The notes under the pieces were generated by a model. The model saw nothing but the letters and a program-made list of their open reading frames with translations. It had not been told where the DNA came from and searched no databases. The position numbers and the translations under genes are program-made. Source: Alphaproteobacteria bacterium (GTDB lineage Bacteria > Pseudomonadota > Alphaproteobacteria > SHVW01). Taken from it: DNA of 64,000 bases. Shown in pieces: positions 8,812 to 17,409 of the stretch; position 1 is the stretch's first letter, and every line of letters starts with the position of its first letter. The stretch lies in NCBI GenBank assembly GCA_016869645.1, contig VGDO01000002.1, positions 18,160 to 82,159 on the forward strand, given 5' to 3'.

Positions 8812-9642
8812 AGGAATAGCAAGGCGACCCGCCCGCGCCGACGCGCCGCGACGACGCGGCCGGAGACGGTGCGCGTGCTGACCTTTTCGCGCCGCAGCCT
8901 GCACGGCCGCGTCGCCGCCGAGATCGGCGAGCGGATCGTGCGCGGTCAGCTCAAGCCTGGCGATGTGCTGCCAAACGAAGAGGAATGGAGCCGACGTCTC
9001 GGCGTCAGCCGCACCGTGCTGCGCGAGGCGATCAAGGTGCTCGCTGCGAAGGGCTTGATCGAGTCGCGGCCGAAGACGGGAACCCGCGTCCGTCCGCGCG
9101 AGTACTGGAATTTCCTTGACCCGGACATGCTGTCCTGGCGCCTGACCGCGCGCGGCCTCGGCGACGACCCGGACGAACTGTTCGAGCTGCGGCGCATGAT
9201 CGAGCCGGCGGCCTGTGCACTGGCGGCCGAGCGCGCCACGCTCGCTCAGCTCGGCGTGCTCGACCAGGCTCTGCGCGGCATGGCCTTTGCGGGCGAGGAT
9301 GGCGAGCTCTGGGTCGCGCCCGACCTGCTGTTCCACCAGACGATCCTGCGCATGACCGGCAACGAGTTGATCGCCTCGCTCGCGGCGTTGATCGAAGCGG
9401 CGCTGACCATGAGCTTCCGGCTTTCCAACACGAATCCTGCCGGACAAAGCCACTCGCTGCCGCTGCATCGAGCCGTGGCCGAGGCAATCCGCGCGCGCGA
9501 CGGAGCGCGTGCGCGTAAGGCGATGGTGGTCCTGATCAATCGGTCCCAGGACGACGTGCGTCGCGCACTTGCCGCGCGCAAGCCGGCGGTCGTGATCGAA
9601 TCATCGGCGCAGCGCTCCGCCGCGGTACGGGCAAAGAGCTGA
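8809..9642 (+). CDS. GntR/FadR-family transcriptional regulator with FCD domain
   Basis: DNA-binding regulator of 277 aa. An N-terminal winged helix-turn-helix (about residues 25-95, with LPNEEEWSRRLGVSRTVLREA as the recognition segment) is followed by an FCD ligand-binding domain (about 110-250) containing the usual ELRRMIEP start and conserved His/Asp positions for a metal or organic acid. The ATG at 8809 is chosen because the protein then begins just before the HTH domain. It heads the plus-strand sugar-oxidation genes and is divergent from the importer, so it probably responds to a sugar acid and controls both. Confidence 0.9.
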   Translation: MRNSKATRPRRRAATTRPETVRVLTFSRRSLHGRVAAEIGERIVRGQLKPGDVLPNEEEWSRRLGVSRTVLREAIKVLAAKGLIESRPKTGTRVRPREYWNFLDPDMLSWRLTARGLGDDPDELFELRRMIEPAACALAAERATLAQLGVLDQALRGMAFAGEDGELWVAPDLLFHQTILRMTGNELIASLAALIEAALTMSFRLSNTNPAGQSHSLPLHRAVAEAIRARDGARARKAMVVLINRSQDDVRRALAARKPAVVIESSAQRSAAVRAKS

Positions 9643-9644
9643 AC

Positions 9645-10427
9645 ATGGCGGGTCCTGTCGAGGTCGAAACCGCGATCTACCCCAGCCTGCGCGGCAAGGT
9701 GGTATTCATCACGGGCGGCGGTTCCGGCATCGGTGCCAGCATCGTCGAGCATTTTTGCGCCCAGCGCTGCGAGGTGGCGTTCGTGGACATTGCCGTTGCC
9801 GAGGCGACGTCATTGGTCGATCGCATCGCGGCGCGGGGATTGCCGCGGCCGCTCTTCGTCCAGTGCGACCTGCGCGATATCGCGGCGCTGCAGGCAGCGA
9901 TCGATCGCGTCGGGCGCGAGCTCGGGACGATCCGCGTGCTCGTCAATAATGCCGGCAACGACGACCGCCACCATTTCGCCAAGGTCACGCCCGACTACTG
10001 GGACGATCGCGTCGCCGTCAATCTCCGTCACCAGTTCTTCGCCGCGCAGGCCGTCCATGCCGGCATGAAAGCAGCGGGCGGCGGATCGATCATCAATTTT
10101 GGCTCGATCAGCTGGATGAACGCCGAGGGTGGATACGCCGCCTACACCGCCAGCAAGGCAGCGGTGCACGGATTGACGCGCAGCCTGGCGCGCGATTTCG
10201 GCCCCGACAACATCCGGGCCAACACGGTCGTGCCGGGCTGGATCATGACCGAGCGCCAGATCAAGCTCTGGCTCGACGAGTCGGGCGAGCGCCAGATCCA
10301 GGAAAATCAGTGCTTGAAGGAAAAGCTCTATCCGCCGGATATCGCGCGCATGGTGCTCTTCCTCGCTGCTGACGACAGCCGGTTGTGTACGGCGCAGAAC
10401 TTCGTCGTGGACGCGGGTTGGACATGA
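9645..10427 (+). CDS. SDR-family NAD(P)-dependent oxidoreductase
   Basis: Classical short-chain dehydrogenase of 260 aa. The Rossmann motif TGGGSGIG is near residue 24, NNAG is near 102, the catalytic Ser is in NFGSISW and the Tyr/Lys pair is in YTASK. It starts 2 bp after the GntR stop, and its stop overlaps the SMP-30 gene. Placed directly before a lactonase, it is likely an aldose or polyol dehydrogenase that forms a sugar lactone, as in non-phosphorylating pentose and galactose oxidation. The precise sugar is not determinable from sequence. Confidence 0.9.
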   Translation: MAGPVEVETAIYPSLRGKVVFITGGGSGIGASIVEHFCAQRCEVAFVDIAVAEATSLVDRIAARGLPRPLFVQCDLRDIAALQAAIDRVGRELGTIRVLVNNAGNDDRHHFAKVTPDYWDDRVAVNLRHQFFAAQAVHAGMKAAGGGSIINFGSISWMNAEGGYAAYTASKAAVHGLTRSLARDFGPDNIRANTVVPGWIMTERQIKLWLDESGERQIQENQCLKEKLYPPDIARMVLFLAADDSRLCTAQNFVVDAGWT

Positions 10428-11296
10428 GCGAGCAGGCAAGCTGCATCTGGCCAGCCGGCGCCGTTCTCGGCGAGGGACCGCTCTGGCACCCGCGTGAAAA
10501 ACGCCTCTATTGGGTCGACATCAAACAGCCTGCCGTCCACGCTATCAATCCCGCCACCGGAGCCCGGCGGAGCTGGCCGATGCCAGAAGACATCGGCTGC
10601 ATTGTGCCCAGGCGCGGCGGCGGCTTCATTGCCGGCTTGAAGACCGGCTTTGCGCGCATCGATCTCGATCGCGGCAGCATTGAGCGCATCGGCAATCCTG
10701 AACCCGACCAGCCGGGCAATCGCTTCAATGACGGCAAGTGCGACGGCGCTGGGCGATTTTGGGCGGGCACGATGGACGATCAGGTCAAGCGGCCGACCGG
10801 CTGGCTCTATTGTCTCGACACGCAGGGGAAATGGACACGGCGTGACGGCCCCTATCCTTGCACCAACGGCCCGGCGTTCAGCCCGGATGATCGGACGCTC
10901 TATCATACGGACACGATGGGGCGTACGGTCTATGCCTTCGATCTCGGGGCCGACGGCACGCCGAGCCGCAAACGCGCATTTGTCCGCTTCGCCGAGGTGG
11001 ATGGCTATCCCGACGGCATGACCGTGGACTCCGGGGGATGTGTCTGGGTCGCCCATTGGGGCGGCTGGCGCGTCACGCGCTTTCGGCCAGACGGCACTGC
11101 GGAGCGCACGATCCGGCTGCCCGTGGCGCAGGTGACGAGTTGTGCCTTCGGCGAAGAAGATCTGCGCACGCTCTACATCACAACCGCGTCGACCGGTCTG
11201 TCCTGGGCAGAGCGCGAAGCCCAGCCGCTTGCCGGAGGCTTGTTTGCCGTTCGCACCGATACGGCTGGACTGGAGTGCCGCTTCTATGGCGGCTGA
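10424..11296 (+). CDS. SMP-30/gluconolactonase family protein
   Basis: Six-bladed propeller lactonase-like protein of 290 aa; ATG 10424 overlaps the dehydrogenase stop. Family signatures include the N-terminal LGEGPLWHP with the metal-binding Glu, the segment RFNDGKCDGAGRFWAGTMD carrying the conserved Asn/Asp, and DGYPDGMTVD near the C-terminal metal ligand. It would open the lactone made by the preceding SDR enzyme to the corresponding sugar acid. Confidence 0.9.
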   Translation: MSEQASCIWPAGAVLGEGPLWHPREKRLYWVDIKQPAVHAINPATGARRSWPMPEDIGCIVPRRGGGFIAGLKTGFARIDLDRGSIERIGNPEPDQPGNRFNDGKCDGAGRFWAGTMDDQVKRPTGWLYCLDTQGKWTRRDGPYPCTNGPAFSPDDRTLYHTDTMGRTVYAFDLGADGTPSRKRAFVRFAEVDGYPDGMTVDSGGCVWVAHWGGWRVTRFRPDGTAERTIRLPVAQVTSCAFGEEDLRTLYITTASTGLSWAEREAQPLAGGLFAVRTDTAGLECRFYGG

Positions 11297-11315
11297 TGCG
11301 AGGAGTGGAGGAAAA

Positions 11316-11948
11316 GTGCGGACGACGGTCGTGTTCGATCTCGGCGGGGTGCTGATCAGCTGGAACCCGCGCAATCTCTATCGCAAGCTGTTTCCCGGCG
11401 ACGATGCGGCCATGGAGCAATTCCTCGGCACCATCTGCACCCAGGACTGGAACGAAAGGCAGGATGCTGGCCGCTCATTTGCCGAGGCGGAGGCCGAGCT
11501 GATCGCGCTCCATCCGTCCAAAGCCGAGCTGATCCGCGCCTTCGGCAGCCGCTTTGACGAGATGATCCCGGGTGCTCTCGACGATGTCGTCGCCATCCTT
11601 GCCGAGCTCAAGCAGCGCCGCGTGCCGCTGTTTGCCCTGTCCAACTGGTCGGCTGAGACCTTTCCGCCGCAGCGCCGGCGCTTTCCCTTCCTCGGCTGGT
11701 TCGAGGGCATCGTCGTTTCGGGCGAAGAGGGCGTGATCAAACCCGACCAACGCATCTTCGAGCGCCTGGTCCAGCGCTATCGTGTGCGTCCGGAGACTGC
11801 TGTCTTCATCGACGACAATCCCGGCAATGCCGAGGCCTCGGCGCGACTGGGATTCCACGGCATCCACTTCACTTCGGCCACCGCCCTCCGCACTGAGCTC
11901 GCCTCACTCGGCCTGCTGCCCTCTGCCGGGCACGCCGCCGCGTCATGA
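11316..11948 (+). CDS. HAD-superfamily hydrolase (haloacid dehalogenase / phosphatase-like)
   Basis: HAD hydrolase of 210 aa. Motif I is VFDLGGVL; the family consensus is DxDxT/V, and here the second Asp is replaced by Gly, as in many YihX/epoxide-hydrolase-N-type HADs. Motif II is ALSNWS, the Lys of motif III is in GVIKPDQRIF, and motif IV is FIDDNPGN. The GTG at 11316 is preferred because GGAGG lies four bases upstream; an ATG at 11286 that overlaps the previous gene is the alternative. Likely a sugar-phosphate phosphatase in the sugar operon. Confidence 0.85.
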   Translation: MRTTVVFDLGGVLISWNPRNLYRKLFPGDDAAMEQFLGTICTQDWNERQDAGRSFAEAEAELIALHPSKAELIRAFGSRFDEMIPGALDDVVAILAELKQRRVPLFALSNWSAETFPPQRRRFPFLGWFEGIVVSGEEGVIKPDQRIFERLVQRYRVRPETAVFIDDNPGNAEASARLGFHGIHFTSATALRTELASLGLLPSAGHAAAS

Positions 11949-12943
11949 TGCAGTTTGCGTTGATCGGCGCGGGCTTCATCGGGCCCGTGCACGCCGCCAA
12001 CATCGCTGCCCATCCGCGCGCTCAGCTGCGCTATGTGGTCGACCTCAACCGCGACGCTGCTTCGCGAGTTGCCGGCCAGCATGGCGCCGCGATCGCAGAT
12101 TCACTCGACGTGGTGCTCGCCGACGCGAAGCTCGACGCGGTCGTGATCTGTACGCCGCCGCGCAGCCATGCCGCAATCATCGAGGCGGCGGCGCGGGCCG
12201 GGAAGGCGATCTTCTGCGAGAAACCGATCGACCTGGACATCGTCAAAGTCGACGCCTGCGGCGCCGTGTTGCGCAAGACCGGCGTGCCGTTTTTCGTCGG
12301 CTTCAACCGGCGTTTCGATCCGACCCACAGCGCGCTGCACGAGGCGCTTCGCCGCGGCGATCTCGGCCGCGCCGAGATGGTCATCGTGTCGAGCCGTGAC
12401 CCCGAGATCTCGCCACCCGACTATGTGGCAGCCATGCCCTACGGCATCTTTTACGACACCATGATCCACGATTTCGACATGGTGCGCTGGCTGACCCGGG
12501 ACGAGCCGGTTGAGGTCTATGCGCGCACCTCGGTGATGCTCGACGAGAAGATCAATCCGGTGCGCGATCCCGACACGGCCATGGTCACGCTGGTGCTGGC
12601 CGGCGGCGCGCTGGTCCACGTCAACTCCAGTTTCCGCGCGGTCTATGGCTACGACCAGCGCATCGAGGTATTCGGCGAGAAAGGCATGCTGATCTCGCGC
12701 AACCAGCAGCCGACCTCGCTCGAACGCCACGGCGCGGACGGCATCCACCAGGCACCACTCCACTATTTCTTCATCCAGCGCTACGTCCAGGCCTATGCGG
12801 CCGAGCTCGATCATTTCGTGACATCGGTCGAGACGTGCCAACCGCCATCGATCGGCTTCGAGGACGGTCGGCGCGCCCTGGCGATCGCCTATGCCGCCAT
12901 GGAGTCGGCGAAGAGCGGCAGGCCGGTCGCGCTGCCGCGATAG
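11945..12943 (+). CDS. Gfo/Idh/MocA-family oxidoreductase (inositol 2-dehydrogenase-like)
   Basis: NAD(P)-dependent sugar or inositol dehydrogenase of 332 aa. It has the N-terminal Rossmann motif GAGFIGPVHAANI, the family EKP motif (IFCEKPIDLD) near residue 95 with catalytic Lys, and the second catalytic segment IHDFDMVRW. The sequence resembles inositol 2-dehydrogenase (IolG) most, which would fit an inositol-phosphatase-like gene elsewhere in the window. The start codon overlaps the HAD stop. It ends one base before the stop of the convergent ATPase gene. Confidence 0.88.
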   Translation: MMQFALIGAGFIGPVHAANIAAHPRAQLRYVVDLNRDAASRVAGQHGAAIADSLDVVLADAKLDAVVICTPPRSHAAIIEAAARAGKAIFCEKPIDLDIVKVDACGAVLRKTGVPFFVGFNRRFDPTHSALHEALRRGDLGRAEMVIVSSRDPEISPPDYVAAMPYGIFYDTMIHDFDMVRWLTRDEPVEVYARTSVMLDEKINPVRDPDTAMVTLVLAGGALVHVNSSFRAVYGYDQRIEVFGEKGMLISRNQQPTSLERHGADGIHQAPLHYFFIQRYVQAYAAELDHFVTSVETCQPPSIGFEDGRRALAIAYAAMESAKSGRPVALPR

Positions 12944-12944
12944 T

Positions 12945-14015
12945 TTAGAGCCGCGGCAGCACCGCCAAGCCGGAAAGCCTGAATGAGATGTGGACGTCGG
13001 TTCCGCTGGCGCGCGGGCGGTCGACGTCGTGGTCCACGACGAACAAGGCGCCAGCGGCGGTCTCGATCGTGTACTCCATGTGATCGCCGAGGAAGAGCGC
13101 ACGGACGATCCGGCCGGGCAGAACCGGCGTTGCCGGCTGGCCGGCATCGATGTGGATCGCCTCCGGCCGAATGGCGATCTGCACTGGGCCCTGGGTCAGG
13201 CCACGGTGCGGCAAGCGCAGCTCGATGTCGCCCAATGAGACGACCGCGCCGACCTCATCACGACGGAGCAGATTTGCGTCCACGACGTTGGCCTCGCCGA
13301 CGAAGCCGGCGATGAAACGGCTGGCCGGTTCGCGGTACAGGTCGCGCGGCGAGCCCTGTTGGGCGATGCGCGCCTGGTCCATGACGATGATGCGATCCGA
13401 CACCGCGAGCGCCTCGGTCTGATCGTGCGTCACATAAACCGCGGTCAATCCCAGACGTTGCTGCAGGTCGCGGATCTCGTCGCGCACGCGCCGGCGCAGC
13501 CGCGCGTCGAGATTGCTGAGCGGCTCGTCGAACAGCAGCACGGCCGGGTGCAGCACGATCGCGCGCGCCACGGCGACGCGCTGTTGCTGACCGCCGGATA
13601 GTTCGCTGGGCAGCCGATCCTCGAGCCCGGCGAGGCCGATCATATCGAGCGCCTCGCGCACGGCCCGGTCGGCCTGAGACCGCGCCTGGCCGCCGGCGAC
13701 CAGCCCGTAGGCGACATTGCGCAGCACCGACATATGCGGAAACAAGGCATAGGACTGGAACACCATCGACACGTCGCGCGCGGTCGGCGGGCGCTGCGTG
13801 ACGTCCGTGCCATCGATCAGGATCGTGCCCTCGCTCGCAATCTCCAAGCCGGCGATCAGGCGAAGCGTCGTGGTCTTGCCGCAGCCGGACGGCCCGAGCA
13901 GTGTCACCATCGCACCCTTGTCGATGGTGAAGGACACGGAATCGACGGCGACGACCGCGCCGTATCGCTTGGTGACGGCGCGAAACTCGACAGCCGGTGC
14001 AGCGGACGCACTCAT
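12945..14015 (-). CDS. ABC transporter ATP-binding protein, FbpC/AfuC-like
   Basis: ATPase of 356 aa for a second ferric-type importer. Walker A GPSGCGKT is near residue 40, the signature LSGGQQQR is near 137, and Walker B is VLLFDEPLSNLDA near 160. A TOBE-like C-terminal domain follows. ATG 14015 overlaps the stop of the large permease. It is paralogous to 6425-7534, so the window contains two related importers facing the sugar-oxidation genes from both sides. Confidence 0.92.
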   Translation of the reverse strand: MSASAAPAVEFRAVTKRYGAVVAVDSVSFTIDKGAMVTLLGPSGCGKTTTLRLIAGLEIASEGTILIDGTDVTQRPPTARDVSMVFQSYALFPHMSVLRNVAYGLVAGGQARSQADRAVREALDMIGLAGLEDRLPSELSGGQQQRVAVARAIVLHPAVLLFDEPLSNLDARLRRRVRDEIRDLQQRLGLTAVYVTHDQTEALAVSDRIIVMDQARIAQQGSPRDLYREPASRFIAGFVGEANVVDANLLRRDEVGAVVSLGDIELRLPHRGLTQGPVQIAIRPEAIHIDAGQPATPVLPGRIVRALFLGDHMEYTIETAAGALFVVDHDVDRPRASGTDVHISFRLSGLAVLPRL

Positions 14016-16195
14016 GCAGCCCCCTGCGCGACCACGCTGGCGTCGCGCCGTCCGATTTGCCGCTCGCCGACCAGCGCCTCGATACCGAGAATGACGCTGA
14101 GCATGAGCACGATCAGCACCGAGGCGTAGGCGATCGCCATGCCGTAGGTGCCGGCCTCGGCAAGGTTCACGATGTAGACGGTCGACAGCATGATGCCCGG
14201 GCTGACCAGGAAGATCACTGCGCTGACGGTCGTCATCGCCGTGACGAAGCCATAGACGAGCCCGGCGATGATCGCGGGCCGCATGAGCGGCACGACGATC
14301 AGCCGCAGCGTCGCCATGGTACCGGCCCGGAGCGTGATCGATGCCTCTTCCAGGCTGCGGTCGATTTGCGCGAGACCGGCCGAGCCGGCGCGCACGCCTG
14401 GTCCCATGTTGCGCACGATGAAGCTGAGCACGACGATCGCGCCGGTCTGGACCAGTTCGAGCGGCGGGTTGTTGAAGGCCAGGATATAGGCGATGCCGAG
14501 CACCGTGCCGGGCACGGCGCCGGCGATCAGCGTGCCGACCTCGAAAGTTCGGCGCCCGGCGAAGCGCTGACGCTCGAGCAGGTAGGCGGTGACGAGACCG
14601 ATCAGCGCCGTCAGTGGTGCAGCGATCAGGGCGAGCCGCAAGGTGGTCAACAGCGAATCCCACGCTTGACCCTTCAGGCGCAATCCCGCCGGACCCCATT
14701 CCAGGCCGAAGGCCCCGGCATAGTGGCGAAGCGTGACGGCATGGTTGAGGCCCCAATTCTCGACGAAGCCGCCGAACAGGATCATGGCGTAGATGACGAT
14801 CGTGAGCGCGGCCCAGGGCAACGCGATCCCGGCGGCGGCAACCCGCACGAAGCCGGGCAGGGGCGCCGCGATGCCAGTTTGCCCCTTGCCCGCGATGGTG
14901 ACGAAGGCCTTGTTTGCCAGCATCGAGCGCTGAATCAGGAAGACGGTGAGCATGGCGGCAAGCAGGATCATGCCGAGCACCGCGGCGACGCCGCGATCCT
15001 GACGCGCACCGACGATGGCAAAGTAGATGCTGGTCGCCAGCACTTCGGTGTCGCCACCGAGCAGCAAGGGATTGCCGAAATCGGCGAGACTCTCGATGAA
15101 TCCGATGAGAAATGCGTTGGCGATGCCGGGCAGCGCAAGCGGCAGCGTGATCGTGGCAAACACGCGGGCGCGGCTTGCCTTCAAGGTCTGCGCTGCTTCC
15201 TCCAGGGCCGGATTGATCCCCTGCACGACGCCGACCAGCACGAGATACGCGATTGGCGTGAAGGACAAGGTCTGGGCGAACCAGACGCCTTGAAATCCGT
15301 AGATCCACCGGCTGGGCTCGATGGCGAATGCCCACTCCAATAGCCGGTTGACCGCGCCGTTGCGGCCCATCAGCAGGATCACCGCGAGACCGACGACGAA
15401 GGGCGGCGTGATGATCGGCAGGATCGACAGCGTGCGCAGCACCCTGCGCATCGGCAACGTCGATCGCTCGGTCACCAGCGCGAAGGCGAATGCCAGCAGC
15501 GTGGATGACGCAGCGCTGGCGAGGCCGAGCAGGATGGTCGTCGGTACGATGCCTCGCCACGACCAGATGCGCGGATCGATCAGGCGTTGCCACAGCAGCT
15601 CCGGGGCGAAGACGCCGCGCGGTGTCTGTACCGCACTAAGTCCGAGGCGGACGAGAGGATAGAAGACGAACAGGGATATGACTGCAACGACGAGGCCTAG
15701 GCCGCAGGTCACCGTCGTATCGCCACCGCAGGCGCCGCGCGCCGCCAGGCCACAACAGACCATCATGAGCGCCGCAAGTCCGTAGATCCAGGCCCCGGCG
15801 CCGAAGCCTGCATTGCGACGCGGCAGTGGCCCGAACCACTCGGCCGGCAGCTGCCATGTCCAGCCGCGCAGATCAATCGAGAGCGCCAGCACCAGCAGCA
15901 GGGCAAGACCCAGCGATCCTGCCGCGACGAGCCAGCTGCCGCCACGCCGACGCGATGATGCGCCGATTGCCGCGGGCATCGCCAACAGCAGTGGCAGCGC
16001 GAGTAACAGCAGCCACGGCCGGCCAAGCGCCACGCCCTGGATCAACGCAGGTGCGCCGGCGACGGTGCCGTACTGTCCGATCCAAGCGAAGGCAAAGAAG
16101 CCTGGATCGTCGCCGTTCCAAGGGAGCAGGAGGAACGCGACCCAGCCGAGGATGGGCCAAATCGCGGTCGGGCGGTCGGGCCTCAGCGGCTGCAC
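14012..16195 (-). CDS. Large ABC transporter permease, AfuB/FbpB-like, with N-terminal membrane extension
   Basis: Fused permease of 727 aa, about 170 residues longer than its paralogue at 4767-6428. The extra N-terminal part (about residues 1-180) contains several hydrophobic segments before the first standard permease domain. Both domains have EAA loops (LEEAAQTLKASRARVFATI and LEEASITLRAGTMATLRLI). The start is GTG 16195. Long permeases of this kind occur in AfuABC systems, some of which import hexose phosphates rather than iron. Neighbouring sugar genes make that reading attractive here, but it is inference. Confidence 0.88.
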   Translation of the reverse strand: MQPLRPDRPTAIWPILGWVAFLLLPWNGDDPGFFAFAWIGQYGTVAGAPALIQGVALGRPWLLLLALPLLLAMPAAIGASSRRRGGSWLVAAGSLGLALLLVLALSIDLRGWTWQLPAEWFGPLPRRNAGFGAGAWIYGLAALMMVCCGLAARGACGGDTTVTCGLGLVVAVISLFVFYPLVRLGLSAVQTPRGVFAPELLWQRLIDPRIWSWRGIVPTTILLGLASAASSTLLAFAFALVTERSTLPMRRVLRTLSILPIITPPFVVGLAVILLMGRNGAVNRLLEWAFAIEPSRWIYGFQGVWFAQTLSFTPIAYLVLVGVVQGINPALEEAAQTLKASRARVFATITLPLALPGIANAFLIGFIESLADFGNPLLLGGDTEVLATSIYFAIVGARQDRGVAAVLGMILLAAMLTVFLIQRSMLANKAFVTIAGKGQTGIAAPLPGFVRVAAAGIALPWAALTIVIYAMILFGGFVENWGLNHAVTLRHYAGAFGLEWGPAGLRLKGQAWDSLLTTLRLALIAAPLTALIGLVTAYLLERQRFAGRRTFEVGTLIAGAVPGTVLGIAYILAFNNPPLELVQTGAIVVLSFIVRNMGPGVRAGSAGLAQIDRSLEEASITLRAGTMATLRLIVVPLMRPAIIAGLVYGFVTAMTTVSAVIFLVSPGIMLSTVYIVNLAEAGTYGMAIAYASVLIVLMLSVILGIEALVGERQIGRRDASVVAQGAA

Positions 16196-16235
16196 CGCTC
16201 CGCCGTCTCGTCGCCGCGCGCGGGCCGCGTGGCGC

Positions 16236-17273
16236 CTACTTCGGCGCCGTTTTCACTTCCTTCTCGAAGCGGCCGAGAATGCGGTTGCGCGCATCCTCGC
16301 TCGCGAACTTGAACAGGTCGTAGTCCATCAACTTCACCTGCTCCGGGCGCGGGGCCAGCGGGTGCAGCTTGGCGTTCTTGTTCGACTGGATCTGGAACTT
16401 GTTCTGATCGAAAGAGACGTTCTGCCCGTCGACGCCGAGCGCGAAGTCGACCCACTTCTTGGCGCCTTCGAGATTGCGCGCGTCCTTGACAATGGCCACT
16501 CCCTGCATCTCGAAGCCGGTGCCTTCGCAGGGCGGCACCGTCTTGACCGGGAAACCCTGGACGGCCTGCGCGACGGAGTCGTGCAGGAACGCCACGCCGA
16601 GCGTGGTCTCGCCGCGGCCGGCGGCGCGGATACCGGCGGTGCCCGAGCGCGTGTACTGGTTGATGTTCTTGTGCAGGGCCTTGAGGTAGTCGAAGCCTTT
16701 GTCCTCGCCCATGAGCTGCAGGATGGTCGTCACCATCGTATAGGCGGTGCCCGAAGTCGACGGGTCAGCCATCTGGATCTCGTTCTTGTAGGCCGGGTTG
16801 GTCAGATCGGCCCAGCACTTCGGCTCCGGCATGTTCTTCTTGGCCGCCAGGTCGCTGTTGTAGCCGAAGCCGATCAGGCCGGTATAGATCGGCGTCAGCG
16901 CGTACTTGTTGGCCTCGGCGAACTTGACCGCCCAATCGTGCAACTCGGCAACTTTGGGTGACTTGTAGGCTTCGATGAAACCGTCCTTGATCATGATCGC
17001 CGCCGTGTCCGCGCCGGCGGAGTGCCAGATGTCGAAGCGCGGGTTGCCCGCTTCGGCGCGCATCTGCGCCATGATCTCACCGTCGGTCTTGCGCGTGACG
17101 GCCGCCTTCATCCCGGTGGTTGCTTCGAACCTGGCACGCAGCGCCTCGCACCACTCGAGCTCGAAGGCACAATTGACGACGACCTGCTGGGCATGGGCTG
17201 ACGCGGCGCCCAGAAGAATGACGGGGAGCACGGATGCTGCACGCGCAGCATCGGCGAACTTGCGAACGATCAT
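16236..17273 (-). CDS. Extracellular solute-binding protein, AfuA-like
   Basis: Periplasmic binding protein of 345 aa, first gene of the 12.9-17.3 kb importer. The signal peptide ends near ASAHAQ; the mature protein begins QVVVNCAFELEWCEAL and has two nearby cysteines that could form a disulfide. Later segments (DIWHSAGADTAAIM, MADPSTSGTAYTM) are typical of the FbpA/AfuA cluster. The start at ATG 17273 gives a proper signal peptide. The Cys-containing N-terminus resembles AfuA-type sugar-phosphate binders more than ferric binders, as far as I can judge by eye. Confidence 0.88.
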   Translation of the reverse strand: MIVRKFADAARAASVLPVILLGAASAHAQQVVVNCAFELEWCEALRARFEATTGMKAAVTRKTDGEIMAQMRAEAGNPRFDIWHSAGADTAAIMIKDGFIEAYKSPKVAELHDWAVKFAEANKYALTPIYTGLIGFGYNSDLAAKKNMPEPKCWADLTNPAYKNEIQMADPSTSGTAYTMVTTILQLMGEDKGFDYLKALHKNINQYTRSGTAGIRAAGRGETTLGVAFLHDSVAQAVQGFPVKTVPPCEGTGFEMQGVAIVKDARNLEGAKKWVDFALGVDGQNVSFDQNKFQIQSNKNAKLHPLAPRPEQVKLMDYDLFKFASEDARNRILGRFEKEVKTAPK

Positions 17274-17339
17274 GGCGAATCCCCCTGCAATCGCGCTCCG
17301 ATGGCGCAACTTCGTCAGAAAGCATGGCACGACAAGCCC

Positions 17340-17386
17340 CTTGCGGTAAGTGCCAAAATGCCCGTCAAATCGCGCCTTACGGCAAG
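17340..17386. promoter_or_regulatory. Long-spaced inverted repeat in a divergent promoter region
   Basis: Arms 17340-17350 (CTTGCGGTAAG) and 17376-17386 (CTTACGGCAAG) are inverted repeats with one mismatch in 11, separated by 25 bases. They lie in the 136-bp region between the divergent binding-protein and LLM genes. This could be a pair of operator half-sites shared by both genes, or a hairpin in the LLM leader. Confidence 0.4.
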
Positions 17387-17409
17387 CTGACGGAAGAATT
17401 TGGGGCGGT

